Shown here in pieces: positions 42,340-62,075 of a DNA stretch of 64,000 nucleotides. The position numbers and the translations under genes are program-made. The DNA comes from Deinococcus carri (GTDB lineage Bacteria; Deinococcota; Deinococci; Deinococcales; Deinococcaceae): positions 1-64,000 of the forward strand of contig NZ_BAABRP010000015.1 in NCBI RefSeq assembly GCF_039545055.1, written 5' to 3'. Positions within the stretch are counted from its first letter, which is position 1. Each line of letters starts with the position of its first letter. A model generated the notes under the pieces. That model did no database searches and was not told the DNA's origin. It saw only the letters and a program-made list of their open reading frames with translations.

Positions 42340-42346
<7 letters not shown>
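42212..42346. repeat. Long-range inverted repeat between phoR and phoU
   Basis: GTTGTGGGGGGTGGG at 42212-42226 is nearly complementary to CCCACCTCCCACAAC at 42325-42339, with about 100 bases between. GTTGTGGG words also occur in the gap near 30580. Confidence 0.45.
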
Positions 42347-44006
<1,660 letters not shown>

Positions 44007-44027
44007 CAGCCCTCATTGTGCGGCGGG

Positions 44028-44045
44028 AGGTCAGGCGAATGTCAG
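44028..44045 (-). promoter_or_regulatory. PHO-box-like direct repeat
   Basis: On the minus strand CTGACAT and CTGACCT are separated by 4 bases, the 11-base spacing of PhoB-binding half-sites (consensus CTGTCAT). It is 22 bases from the phoB ATG and suggests autoregulation. Confidence 0.55.
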
Positions 44046-44049
44046 GGAA

Positions 44050-44145
44050 GCCATGAGCGATGAGCATTGAGCTGTGAAAAAGAAGGCACCTGCGAGAAGC
44101 CGAAGCCTCCGGGTGCCGGGTCATAGCTCGTCGTTCAGAGCCTCT
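44050..44145. repeat. Compound word-type hairpin (GAGCGATGAGC family)
   Basis: Arms made of ATGAGC words flank an AAAAAG-GGC core with inner GCACC/GGGTGC pairing. The order and core match the copy at 13605-13766. Confidence 0.6.
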
Positions 44146-44148
44146 TAT

Positions 44149-44342
44149 ACCAACTTAAGGTGAGTCGTAGACGAACCCGAGCGGAGCGAGAAGAAGAAAA
44201 GACCGGCTTGCGGCGATGGACCATAAGCGGGTTAGCCTACGACGCTTTCTGCAAGAAAGGCGAAGGGCCGCCCCTGAGCCTGAGGCCATTGGAGAACATC
44301 CGGTGTTTTGTCCGGATGTTCTGGAATCAGAGCAAGTTGGTC
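44149..44342 (-). repeat. Stop-abutting element, copy D
   Basis: It has terminal inverted repeats ACCAACTT (44149-44156) and AAGTTGGT (44334-44341). On the minus strand it starts one base after the rsfS TAA, with a gene-proximal hairpin AGAACATCCGG/CCGGATGTTCT and a CGCTCCGCTCGGG segment near the other end. Confidence 0.75.
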
Positions 44343-44737
44343 TTAAACCGTCCGGTTCGGCGTCTGCTCCGGGGCGCTTTCGGGGAAGTGCAGCACCTGG
44401 GCGTCGCTCCAGAGGCCTTCGAGGTCGTAGTACTCGCGGGCCTCTTTGGTCATGATGTGGACCACGATGCCGCCGCCGAAGGCGAGGAGCAGCCAGCGTT
44501 CGCTGGGGCCTTCCACGGTGGGGCGGGGGAGGCCGGCGGCCTGCGCCTTCTCGCGGATGTTCTCCTGCACGGCGTTGAGCTGGAGGCCCGCCGTGGCGGT
44601 GCAGATGACGAAGTACTCCAGGGTGGAGGACACGTCGGTGAGGTCCAGCACGACGATGTCCTCGGCGCGGCGTTCGCGGGCCGCGTCCACGATGGCGCGG
44701 AGCTGGTTCTGGATGGGATCGGGCTGTTTGTGTGAGG

Positions 44738-44741
<4 letters not shown>
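44343..44741 (-). CDS. rsfS: Ribosomal silencing factor RsfS
   Basis: A 132-residue protein that binds L14 and blocks subunit joining when nutrients are short. It shows the DUF143 motifs DIVVLDLTDVSSTLEYFVIC and VEGPSERWLLLAFGGGIVVH, then REYYDLEGLWSDA. The ATG overlaps the stop codon of the LCP gene (ATGA); GGAG lies upstream. The yqeK-LCP-rsfS order is close to the known yqeK-rsfS pair. Confidence 0.94.
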
Positions 44742-46053
<1,312 letters not shown>

Positions 46054-46057
<4 letters not shown>

Positions 46058-46656
46058 GGGGGAAGGGGAGGGTCGGCCGTCGCCGGGCAAGGCAGCGCGT
46101 GGTAGGCGCGCAGGGTGCGGGGGTGAACCTGGATGCCGCGTCCCTGAAGGTACGTGACCTTGGAGACGATGGCGCGGTTCAGGGCCGCGTCCAGGTCGCG
46201 CAGGGCCAGTTCGCGGATGTCTTCGTTCACGCCGCGCCCGGGTTCGGACACGTCCGCGATGTACACGCAGGCCGACACCGGATTGCCCCCGCGCGGCCCG
46301 GTGGTGTGGTCCTCGACGGCCTCCAGCACCACCTGATCGCGGTAGCCCCAGCGCTCCAGCAGCGTGCGGGCCGCGCGGCCGTGCAGGGCCAGCGGGTGCG
46401 CGCTGTCGATGGTGCACTCGGGCGGGGCCAGCCGCAGCAGCTCGGGGTCCGGCAGGTCGCGGGCGATGTCGTGCAGGATGCCCGCCGCGTAGGCCCGCGC
46501 CTCGTCCAGCCCGTTGGCGCGGGCGATCTGGCAGGCCAGTTCCGCCACGCGCAGCACGTGCTCGAAGCGGCGCGGGCGCACCATCAGCCGGACCCGTTCG
46601 TCCCAGCCTGCCAGTTCGGCCAGCGGATGCGGGAGGCCGGGCCGCTCGGCAATCAT
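46054..46656 (-). CDS. yqeK: YqeK-type HD hydrolase
   Basis: A 200-residue HD-domain phosphohydrolase that cleaves diadenosine tetraphosphate in related bacteria. RRFEHVLRVAELACQIA and AGILHDIARDLPD carry the metal His and HD; VEDHTTG gives a later histidine. I use ATG 46656 because a ten-codon leader frame ends on it; an in-frame GTG at 46680 is possible. It heads the yqeK-LCP-rsfS operon. Confidence 0.88.
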
Positions 46657-46685
46657 ATGGCCGCGTGGGTCATGCGCCACACCAT
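46653..46685 (-). CDS. Leaderless mini-ORF upstream of yqeK
   Basis: A ten-codon frame (MVWRMTHAAI) begins with ATG 6 bases after TATACT. Its TGA overlaps the yqeK ATG as ATGA, so it could deliver ribosomes to yqeK. It is the only ATG at the leaderless distance from that promoter. Confidence 0.4.
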   Translation of the reverse strand: MVWRMTHAAI

Positions 46686-46691
46686 GACCTC

Positions 46692-46697
46692 AGTATA
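46692..46697 (-). promoter_or_regulatory. -10 box of the yqeK operon
   Basis: TATACT is followed by 6 bases and the ATG of the mini-ORF. Confidence 0.6.
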
Positions 46698-46719
46698 CGC
46701 CGGGGGGCCGACCGGAAGC

Positions 46720-46750
46720 TGACATGGACTTCAGTATCCGGCCCATGTCA
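46720..46750. promoter_or_regulatory. Dyad upstream of the yqeK promoter
   Basis: TGACATGG and CCATGTCA are inverted repeats with a 15-base centre, 22 bases upstream of the -10 box. It could bind a regulator but does not match the radiation/desiccation response motif. Confidence 0.4.
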
Positions 46751-46797
46751 TCCCCGTGTCAGGCCCCAGCCCCGTGTTAGCCCAGGGCGCGCTGGGG

Positions 46798-47747
46798 TCA
46801 TGGTGTGCCGGGGGACGCGGGGGTGCGGCGCTCCACCGTCAGGCGGACATTGACCTGCTCCAGGGCCTGCGCGCCTGCCGGGAGCCGCAGGGTGACGGGC
46901 AGGGTGGAGGTGCCCTCGCGGTAGGTGACGGTGCCGGGAATCTCGCGCAGGCGGGCCAGCAGTTCCGGGGCGGCGACCACGCGCACGTTGCCGGGCTGCA
47001 CGCTGACGGCGGTCACGCGCAGGCCGGGCGGGGGGTCGTTCAGCACGACGGGCACACTCTTGACCGGGAGTTCGCCGGTGTCCAGGCGGCGCACGGTGAC
47101 CGTGGTGGGCGTGGTGGTCACGCCCCGGACGGGTTCGCCGCGCGCATTCAGGGCAATCAGCGGCGTCTCGCGGTCCTCGCCGGGGGCCAGCGAGACGGGG
47201 CTGCTCACCAGGCGCTGCACGGTGGTGACCAGGCGGCCCGGCCCGCTGACGGCCGCCTCGCTGGGGGTGACGGCGTAGCGGGGGATGCTCGTCTCGGAGG
47301 GGGTGGCCACACTCAGGGCGACGGGCAGCGTGCGGGTCAGCAGCGTGTCCACGAAGCCCTGCACGCGCTCGGGCGTCTGCCGCCGCAGCGCGGTGCCCCT
47401 GGGGGCCTGCACGGCCACGGGCCGGGTAAAGCTGCCCTCGGGGACGCCGGTCACGTCCACGACCGCCTCGATGTCGTCGCCGCTCAGCTCGCGCAGCCGC
47501 TCGGGCCGCCCGCTGAGGGTCACGCGGACAGTGCCGGGCGTCAGGTCGCTCACGGCGCGGGTGCCCACGCCACGCCCGCCGGTCGTGTCGCTGACGGTCA
47601 CGGGCACGTCGTACCCCTGCTCGACGTTCGCGCGGCGGTCCGCCGTCGCCACGAACCACAGCACCACCGCCACCACCAGCGCCAGCAGCTTGACGGGGAG
47701 GTTGTGCATCAGTCGCCGCCACAGGTAGCGCGGGTCGGCCCAGCGGG

Positions 47748-47751
<4 letters not shown>
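46798..47751 (-). CDS. ybbR: YbbR-domain protein (CdaR-like)
   Basis: A 317-residue protein with one N-terminal membrane helix (LPVKLLALVVAVVLWFVATA near 18-37) and about three YbbR repeats outside (VPVTVSDTTG, LPVALSVATP, PVKSVPVVLND). It modulates the diadenylate cyclase. The ATG overlaps the cdaA stop codon (ATGA). Confidence 0.9.
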
Positions 47752-48614
<863 letters not shown>

Positions 48615-48659
48615 GGGTGGCCGCTCCTTCCCGCCGCAAACGCCATGCGGCACGCGCCT

Positions 48660-48665
48660 ACTATA
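48660..48665 (-). promoter_or_regulatory. -10 box of cdaA
   Basis: TATAGT; the transcript would start near GTG 48653. Confidence 0.55.
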
Positions 48666-48735
48666 CGGGCCACCGCGCCCGGTGCAGGGCCAGCCGGGTG
48701 AGAAAACGCTCAGCGCGCCCCCCACCACGCGCCCC

Positions 48736-48741
48736 TACACT
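48736..48741 (+). promoter_or_regulatory. Leaderless -10 box of the UPF0173 gene
   Basis: TACACT is followed by 6 bases and the ATG at 48748. Confidence 0.6.
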
Positions 48742-48747
48742 GAAACC

Positions 48748-49437
48748 ATGCAGATTCGTTTTCTGGGCCAGAGTGCCTTCCTGCTGAGCAGCGGCGACCA
48801 CCAGGTGCTGATCGACCCCTTTATCGAGGGCAACCCCATGTCGCCCACCACCGTGCAGGAGGCGCTGGGCTGGCAGGTGGACGCCGTGCTGATCAGCCAC
48901 GCCCACGGGGACCACTGGGGGAGCGCCCCCGACTTCGGGAAGGCCGGGGTGCCCATCATCGGGACCGCCGAGATCGGGGGGTATGCCCAGAAGAACGGCG
49001 CGCCCAACGCGGTCGGCATGAACATCGGCGGCACCTACCGCGCGCCCTGGGGCAGCGTGACCCTCACGCCCGCCTGGCATTCCTCGTCCTTTCCCGACGA
49101 CACCTACGGCGGGATGCCCACTGGGCTGATCATCGAGATGGACGGCGTGCGCGTCTACCACGCGGGCGACACCAGCCTCTTTTCCGACATGCGCCTGATC
49201 GGGGACCGGGGGCTGGACGTGGCCCTGCTGCCCATCGGGGACCACTACACGATGGGGCCGGAGGAAGCCGCCCGCGCCCTGGAGCTGCTGCGCCCCCGCG
49301 TCGCCATCCCCATGCACTACGGCACCTTCCCGGTCCTGACCGGCGACCCCCAGGTCTTCGCCCGCGAGGGCCGCGAGCGCGGCGTGGACGTGCGGGTGCT
49401 GGAGCCGGGCGAGACAACCGAAGTCCAGAAGGGATGA
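48748..49437 (+). CDS. Metallo-beta-lactamase-fold hydrolase (UPF0173)
   Basis: A 229-residue metal-dependent hydrolase with HAHGDHWG near residues 51-58, then HSSSFPDD, YHAGDTSLF and PIGDHYTMGPEEA, as in UPF0173/YtkL-type proteins. The substrate is unknown. It has a leaderless promoter and is convergent with the RNase H-like gene, with a hairpin between. Confidence 0.9.
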   Translation: MQIRFLGQSAFLLSSGDHQVLIDPFIEGNPMSPTTVQEALGWQVDAVLISHAHGDHWGSAPDFGKAGVPIIGTAEIGGYAQKNGAPNAVGMNIGGTYRAPWGSVTLTPAWHSSSFPDDTYGGMPTGLIIEMDGVRVYHAGDTSLFSDMRLIGDRGLDVALLPIGDHYTMGPEEAARALELLRPRVAIPMHYGTFPVLTGDPQVFAREGRERGVDVRVLEPGETTEVQKG

Positions 49438-49442
49438 GGGTC

Positions 49443-49502
49443 GAGTGATGAGTGATGAGCAGGACCACCCTCCCCGCCCTCATCACTCATCGCCCATCAC
49501 TC
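49443..49502. repeat. Word-type hairpin (GAGTGATGAG)
   Basis: GAGTGATGAGTGATGAG at 49443-49459 is largely complementary to 49479-49502. It fills the gap between two convergent stop codons. Confidence 0.6.
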
Positions 49503-49506
49503 AGAC

Positions 49507-50238
<732 letters not shown>

Positions 50239-50327
50239 GGATTTCCGCCCCCAGTCTGCTGATGGCTGAACGCTGACGGCTGAAGGCTCTGCCCCATTGG
50301 CCTCCCATCATGCACGCCGCCGCCCGT

Positions 50328-50909
<582 letters not shown>

Positions 50910-50947
50910 GCCTGTCTTTCGTGGCTTGTGGCCCGTAGAGGATGGGT

Positions 50948-51586
50948 CTATCTGGCCCATGCCGCCCGGAACCGTTCGGCGGGGGTGTTGGCACGGGTCA
51001 GGGCGTCGCCACCTTCCGCGCCCAGAAAGCGGCGGACGAGTTCGTGGCCCAGCGCGTAGCCGGCCCAACGGGGAAGGCCCACCGTCTCTGAGCCATAGAA
51101 CCAGGCGGGGTGGCTGTAGCTGGGAGCGTCCAGCTCGGCCTGTGCCCGCTCCCAGAGCGGCTCCAGGTCCGCCGTGATGTGGGCGTAAGGGGGCGGGGCA
51201 TCCCGCTCTCCCGCCTCATAGTGCTGCGCCAGCCCCTCCGACACCAGGGCTTCAAGCAGCGTCTGGCCGTACCCCGGCTCCCGCCAGCGCCGCGCGTGGT
51301 GCAGTTCGTGGGCGAGTGTGGCGGGAACTTCGCGCCGCCAGTGGGCCGCAAAATTCGGGTTGTCGGGGGTCAGCGTGATCTGTATCCAGTGTGGGAGCGG
51401 CGCATACCCTCCCACACCTGTTTCCGGCAGTGTCCACGGCGTCACGTACACGGCCACATCCACCCCATCCAGCCCCAGCCGCGCCGCGTGCCGGGTGAGG
51501 GCTGCGCCCGCCACCTCCCGCACCTCATCCGCCAGGGCAGGGGAGAGGAAGCCCCCCGCGTTCATCAGGTGCAAGACGTTCGCCAT
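50948..51586 (-). CDS. HExxH metalloprotease-like protein (DUF2268-type)
   Basis: A 212-residue protein with HELHHARRW (HExxH zinc ligands, about residue 90) and a later LVSEGLAQHYE that supplies the third ligand. It resembles the DUF2268 putative peptidases; substrate unknown. No signal peptide is seen. TAGCGT lies 5 bases before the ATG. Confidence 0.8.
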   Translation of the reverse strand: MANVLHLMNAGGFLSPALADEVREVAGAALTRHAARLGLDGVDVAVYVTPWTLPETGVGGYAPLPHWIQITLTPDNPNFAAHWRREVPATLAHELHHARRWREPGYGQTLLEALVSEGLAQHYEAGERDAPPPYAHITADLEPLWERAQAELDAPSYSHPAWFYGSETVGLPRWAGYALGHELVRRFLGAEGGDALTRANTPAERFRAAWAR

Positions 51587-51591
51587 GCCCC

Positions 51592-51597
51592 ACGCTA
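51592..51597 (-). promoter_or_regulatory. Putative -10 box of the metalloprotease-like gene
   Basis: TAGCGT followed by 5 bases and the ATG. Confidence 0.4.
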
Positions 51598-51780
51598 ACT
51601 GGCAGACAAGGTGCGGCACGTCTGCCGAAGCGCGTAGCCCATGCTCCCAAGCCCGGCAACCCAAAAGCGGCCAGCCCCCTTCCGGGAAAGCTGACCGCTG
51701 ACGACTAACTGCTGAGAGGAGGCGCGGGGCGGCCCACGCCTCTTGTGCCTACTCGCTCTGCTCGCCCTTGACGGGTAGCA

Positions 51781-53115
<1,335 letters not shown>

Positions 53116-53169
53116 AACGTGCTCCTTTATACCCCTGCCGGGGCGTGACTGACGCGGTGACGCCGACTG

Positions 53170-53229
53170 GGGTCAAAAAGTCCAGAAGTCGAGAGGTCGA
53201 GGAACCTTCTCGACCCCCGACCTCTCGAC
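53170..53229 (-). terminator. Hairpin between sucA and sucB
   Basis: GTCGAG and CTCGAC words form a stem; on the minus strand it is followed by CTTTTTGACC. It may attenuate readthrough from sucA into sucB. Confidence 0.5.
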
Positions 53230-53241
53230 CCCTGGGCGGCC

Positions 53242-56434
<3,193 letters not shown>

Positions 56435-57706
56435 ATGACCCGTTACCGTGATGACCGCTATGACGACCGTGATATGACCCGCGACGACCGCCGCGGGGGC
56501 ATCGGCGGAATGATGGACCGCGTGGGCGACATGTTCCGGGGCCGCGACGACGACCGCTACAGCGACGACCGCTACCGCGACCGCTCGGGTATGGGCCAGG
56601 GCTACGGCATGGGCCGCGGCTCCTACGGTGGCATGGGCGACGACCGCTACGGCGACCGTTCCGGCATGGGCCAGAGCTACGGTGGCAACTCCGGCCAGGG
56701 CAGCATGGGCCAGGGCGGAATGGGTCAGAGCTACGGCGGCCAGGGTAGCTATGACCGCGACCGCAGCATGGGGTCCGGCATGGACCAGGGCCGCAGCGGT
56801 TCCTACGGCCGCGACTGGGGCTGGGGCAGCCAGGGCTACAGCAACTCCGACGATGACCGCTGGGGCCAGGGCCGCAGCCAGCAGGGCTACGGCGGCAGCT
56901 CCAGCCAGGGCAGCATGGGCTACGGCTCTGAGAGCCGCGGTGGGATGGGCTACGGCGGCATGAGCAGCCAGGGGGGCATGGGCCAGAGCTACGGCGGCTC
57001 GGGCCGAATGTATGGCCAGGACTACGGCCAGATGTCCGGGCAGCAGGGCGGCTACGGTCAGAGCTACGGCTCGGGCATGGGCGGCATGTCCGGCGGGATG
57101 GGCGGTATGCAGGGCGGCCAGTACGGCAGCCAGTCCAACTCCAGCCAGAGCTACGGCTCGGGTATGGGCGGTGGCTCCAGCTACGGCCAGAGCTATGGTC
57201 AGGGCCAGTCCGGCGGGATGGGCGGCATGCAGAGCCATCAGGGCCGGGGTCCCAGGGGCTACCAGCGCAGCGACGACCGCATCAAGGAGCAGGTGAACGA
57301 CGCGCTGGAAGACTCGCACGACGTGGATGCCAGCGACATCGACGTGCAGGTGCAGAACGGGGAAGTCACCCTGACCGGCACCGTGTCTGACCGCCAGCAA
57401 AAGCGCCGCGCCGAGGAATGTGTGGAGCACCTGCGCGGTGTGAAGGATGTCCACAACCAACTCCGCGTGCAGCAGCAGGGCGGCATGGGCAGCGGGATGG
57501 GCAGCACCAGCCAATCCAGCAGCAGCGGGATGAGTGGCAGCAGCACCAGCGGCTCCGGCACGTCCAGCATGGGCACCGGCAGCACCAGTGGCGGCACCAG
57601 CGGGATGGGCAGCACCGGCATGGGCGGCACCGGCAGCGCGGGGAGCAGCAGCACCTCCGGCACCAGCACCGACAACAGCCAGAGCAGCGGCAGCAGCAAG
57701 CGCTGA
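56435..57706 (+). CDS. BON-domain protein with SYG-rich low-complexity regions
   Basis: A 423-residue protein in three parts. Residues 1-278 start with an Arg/Asp-rich head (RDDRYDDRD) and continue as a Gly/Ser/Tyr/Gln/Met-rich region with at least nine SYG motifs such as GQSYGG and YGQSYG. A BON domain fills about 279-346 (RIKEQVNDALEDSHDVDASD, GEVTLTGTVSDRQQKRRAEE). The tail (347-423) is Gly/Ser/Thr/Met-rich. The low-complexity part resembles eukaryotic FUS-type phase-separating domains in composition. BON domains bind lipids or proteins. GGAGGAG precedes the ATG. No signal peptide is seen. Confidence 0.85.
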   Translation: MTRYRDDRYDDRDMTRDDRRGGIGGMMDRVGDMFRGRDDDRYSDDRYRDRSGMGQGYGMGRGSYGGMGDDRYGDRSGMGQSYGGNSGQGSMGQGGMGQSYGGQGSYDRDRSMGSGMDQGRSGSYGRDWGWGSQGYSNSDDDRWGQGRSQQGYGGSSSQGSMGYGSESRGGMGYGGMSSQGGMGQSYGGSGRMYGQDYGQMSGQQGGYGQSYGSGMGGMSGGMGGMQGGQYGSQSNSSQSYGSGMGGGSSYGQSYGQGQSGGMGGMQSHQGRGPRGYQRSDDRIKEQVNDALEDSHDVDASDIDVQVQNGEVTLTGTVSDRQQKRRAEECVEHLRGVKDVHNQLRVQQQGGMGSGMGSTSQSSSSGMSGSSTSGSGTSSMGTGSTSGGTSGMGSTGMGGTGSAGSSSTSGTSTDNSQSSGSSKR

Positions 57707-57746
57707 GGAACTGCCCTCACGCCTGAACCGCTGAAAAGCTTCTCGC

Positions 57747-57787
57747 CCCGCGCTGAACATGGGATTAGACCCCGTGTTCAGCGCGGG
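57747..57787 (+). terminator. Terminator of the BON gene
   Basis: CCCGCGCTGAAC at 57747-57758 pairs with 57776-57787. It has no T-run. Confidence 0.65.
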
Positions 57788-57800
57788 CCTTCACCCCACA

Positions 57801-57920
57801 GGGCGGCGCTCCGTTACATTGCTGCGTGTTCTGGGCAGCAACTCCACTTCATGCCGCCTTTATCACGGTTTCTCACTTCGTTCGGCCCAGAAAGGTTATC
57901 GAACCTTTCTGGACACCGCC
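57801..57920 (+). repeat. Inverted repeat copy R1 (GGGCGGCGCTCCG element)
   Basis: About 120 bases with two hairpins: a partial GGGCGGCGCTCCGTTAC stem and CCAGAAAGGTTATCGAACCTTTCTGG. It ends 2-3 bases before the AGGAGG of the next gene and is inverted relative to R2. Confidence 0.82.
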
Positions 57921-57932
57921 CCAGGAGGACAC

Positions 57933-58208
57933 ATGACTTCTGACGATTCCCGCCGCAACCAACGCCAGCCGGACCAGACCGAACAGGGCGGCCTGCCCGC
58001 CGACGCCGGCAACGGCATGTCGGGCCGCTCGGAGTGGACCGGCGAGTCCGAGACGGGCTTTACCGACACGCCCAACGTGACCGACAGCCCCCGCCGCCCG
58101 TCCGACCGGGTGGACCGGGGGATTCCCAAGCCCCCCGGCGAGACGAACGACGGCACCTCAACCGACACCACCTTCGGGACGACGGGGACGGACGACAAGG
58201 GGATGTGA
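57933..58208 (+). CDS. Disordered hydrophilic small protein
   Basis: A 91-residue protein rich in Asp, Gly, Thr, Ser and Pro with no hydrophobic core. AGGAGG lies 4-5 bases before the ATG. It is enclosed by inverted copies of a 120-base repeat. It resembles the 105-residue gene at 26054 in composition. Function is unknown. Confidence 0.65.
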   Translation: MTSDDSRRNQRQPDQTEQGGLPADAGNGMSGRSEWTGESETGFTDTPNVTDSPRRPSDRVDRGIPKPPGETNDGTSTDTTFGTTGTDDKGM

Positions 58209-58269
58209 CCTCCCCCGAACTGGAGCCGGGGGAAGACCGCTGCGGCCTTCCCCTTTTTGGCTTGCTTCA

Positions 58270-58389
58270 GGGCGGTGCCCAGAAAGGTTGCCGAACCTTT
58301 CTGGGCCGAACGAAGTGAGAAACCGTGATAAGGGCGGCGCTCCGTTACGTTGCTGCCCAGAACACGCAGCAACGTAACGGAGCGCCGCC
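58270..58389 (-). repeat. Inverted repeat copy R2, stop-abutting
   Basis: On the minus strand it starts at the base after the TAG of the 429-residue gene. GGGCGGCGCTCCGTTACG pairs perfectly in a stem of about 24 bases including the last base of the stop codon, with loop CGTGTTCTGGG; a second hairpin CCAGAAAGGTTCGGCAACCTTTCTGG follows. Confidence 0.85.
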
Positions 58390-59679
<1,290 letters not shown>

Positions 59680-59700
59680 GCGGGGTCCTCCATTGAGAGC

Positions 59701-59720
59701 GTCCCGCCGTTGACGGGAAC
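59701..59720. promoter_or_regulatory. Inverted repeat in the leader of the 429-residue gene
   Basis: GTCCCG and CGGGAAC flank CCGTTGA, 21 bases before the ATG. It could be an operator or an RNA hairpin in the leader. Confidence 0.4.
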
Positions 59721-59747
59721 GCGAGTGGGCAAGTGAATTGCTCCCCT

Positions 59748-59775
59748 AAAAATAGCAGACTCCACAGGAAGTCAA
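59748..59775 (-). promoter_or_regulatory. -35/-10 promoter of the 429-residue gene
   Basis: On the minus strand TTGACT is followed by 15 bases and TATTTT. This is the clearest two-box promoter in the window and gives a leader of about 65 bases. Confidence 0.55.
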
Positions 59776-59899
59776 GTCCCAGAGTAACGTCCTGCACGTG
59801 TGAAATTCCTGATGACTTGGGCCGGTCTGCTCCATCCTTCACCCGGTGATGCCGCCGCCCGGCCGCCACAACCCTAAAAGTGTGTAGTGTGAGCGGCGC

Positions 59900-60379
59900 A
59901 TGAAGAACCTCCTGCTCCTCCCGTTGCTTCTCCTGGCTTCCTGTGCACCGATGGCCGCCTCCCGCAGTCCACTGGCCGTGGGCGACCAGTTCCTCCTCAC
60001 TGGCACCACCCGTGACGGTCAGGCCGTGTCGCAGACCGTTACCCTGCGCGATGCGGGCAAACGCGACGAGGACGGCGACTGGAGCTACCGGGCCGACGGG
60101 AAGACCAGCAGCTCGGCACGGGTCACCATCGACACCGAGCAGGACTTTCTGGTCGTGCTGGAGGGGGCCGAGCTGGAAACCAGCCTCACGGAAGGGAAGA
60201 TCCTGGGCTGTTTTGCCCAGCCCAGCGGCCCCGGCTGGCGCAGTGCCGAAGGCTTTCTGCTGCGGCAGACCCTCCCCGAACTGATCGAGCTGGCGGGCCA
60301 AGTGGAGGGCAAATCGAACCTCACGGCTCTCCAGGCGCTGATCAAGGCGGCGGGCGAGTGCCGCGTCACGCGGAAGTAG
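59900..60379 (+). CDS. Lipoprotein of unknown function
   Basis: A 159-residue lipoprotein with signal [12 protein letters not shown] (cysteine at residue 15). The mature part is soluble with two further cysteines, near residues 103 and 154 (GCFAQPSG and GECRVT), which could form a disulfide. TAGTGT lies 9 bases before the ATG. It is convergent with xseA. Confidence 0.7.
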   Translation: MKNLLLLPLLLLASCAPMAASRSPLAVGDQFLLTGTTRDGQAVSQTVTLRDAGKRDEDGDWSYRADGKTSSSARVTIDTEQDFLVVLEGAELETSLTEGKILGCFAQPSGPGWRSAEGFLLRQTLPELIELAGQVEGKSNLTALQALIKAAGECRVTRK

Positions 60380-60388
60380 GCCCGAGGC

Positions 60389-61608
<1,220 letters not shown>

Positions 61609-61612
<4 letters not shown>

Positions 61613-61983
61613 AGCCGCGCCCCCAACTCCCGCCCCAGGACGGCGGCCAGCACACCCAGGCCCACGCTGAGGAGGGCGTACAGCACCGCTGCCCCACCCG
61701 CTCCCCGCATCAGCAGGCCGTCCACCTCCACGCTGAAGGTGGAAAAGGTGGTGAAGGCTCCCAGCACCCCGGTTCCGAAGGCCAGCCGCGCCGCTTCCGG
61801 CCACAGCCCCCGCCCCACCCGCGCCAGCGTCAGCCCCAGCAGAAACGACCCCAGCACGTTGATGCCCAGCACGGCGAGCGGAAGTCCCGTCCGGGCCACC
61901 AGCGGCGTGAGCAGGAGCGTGACGCCATAACGCGCCGCCGCGCCCACCGCGCCGCCTGCCATCACCCAGAGCCATGCGTTCAC
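61609..61983 (-). CDS. crcB: Fluoride channel CrcB/Fluc
   Basis: A 124-residue four-helix membrane protein that exports fluoride as a dimer. The signature [15 protein letters not shown] with two key phenylalanines is present, with [11 protein letters not shown] at the start. The GTG start follows TACTCT plus 7 bases. xseA overlaps downstream. No fluoride riboswitch is visible in the leader. Confidence 0.92.
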
Positions 61984-61990
61984 GGGGGAT

Positions 61991-61996
61991 AGAGTA
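61991..61996 (-). promoter_or_regulatory. Leaderless -10 box of crcB
   Basis: TACTCT is followed by 7 bases and the GTG at 61983. Confidence 0.6.
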
Positions 61997-62062
61997 CGCG
62001 GTTTGCAGGGCGCGGTACGCGGTGAAAAGAATCAAACCGCGTCCTGCGTACCGCGCACGGCG

Positions 62063-62068
62063 TACCCT
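62063..62068 (+). promoter_or_regulatory. Leaderless -10 box of corA
   Basis: TACCCT is followed by 7 bases and the ATG at 62076. Confidence 0.6.
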
Positions 62069-62075
62069 GTCCGGG

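Larger units (their letters stand above)
61990..62068. repeat. Word-type hairpin between divergent crcB and corA
   Basis: TACGCGGTTTGCAGG and GCGGTACGCGGT words pair across the loop GAAAAGAATCAA. Each outer end holds a leaderless -10 box (TACTCT for crcB, TACCCT for corA). Confidence 0.6.

Noticed and set aside
46720..46750. Radiation/desiccation response motif
   Set aside because: The half-sites resemble ATGTCA but the spacing and centre do not match the 17-base palindrome.
61984..62075. Fluoride riboswitch before crcB
   Set aside because: The leader is absent (leaderless promoter) and the gap is filled by a word-type hairpin.
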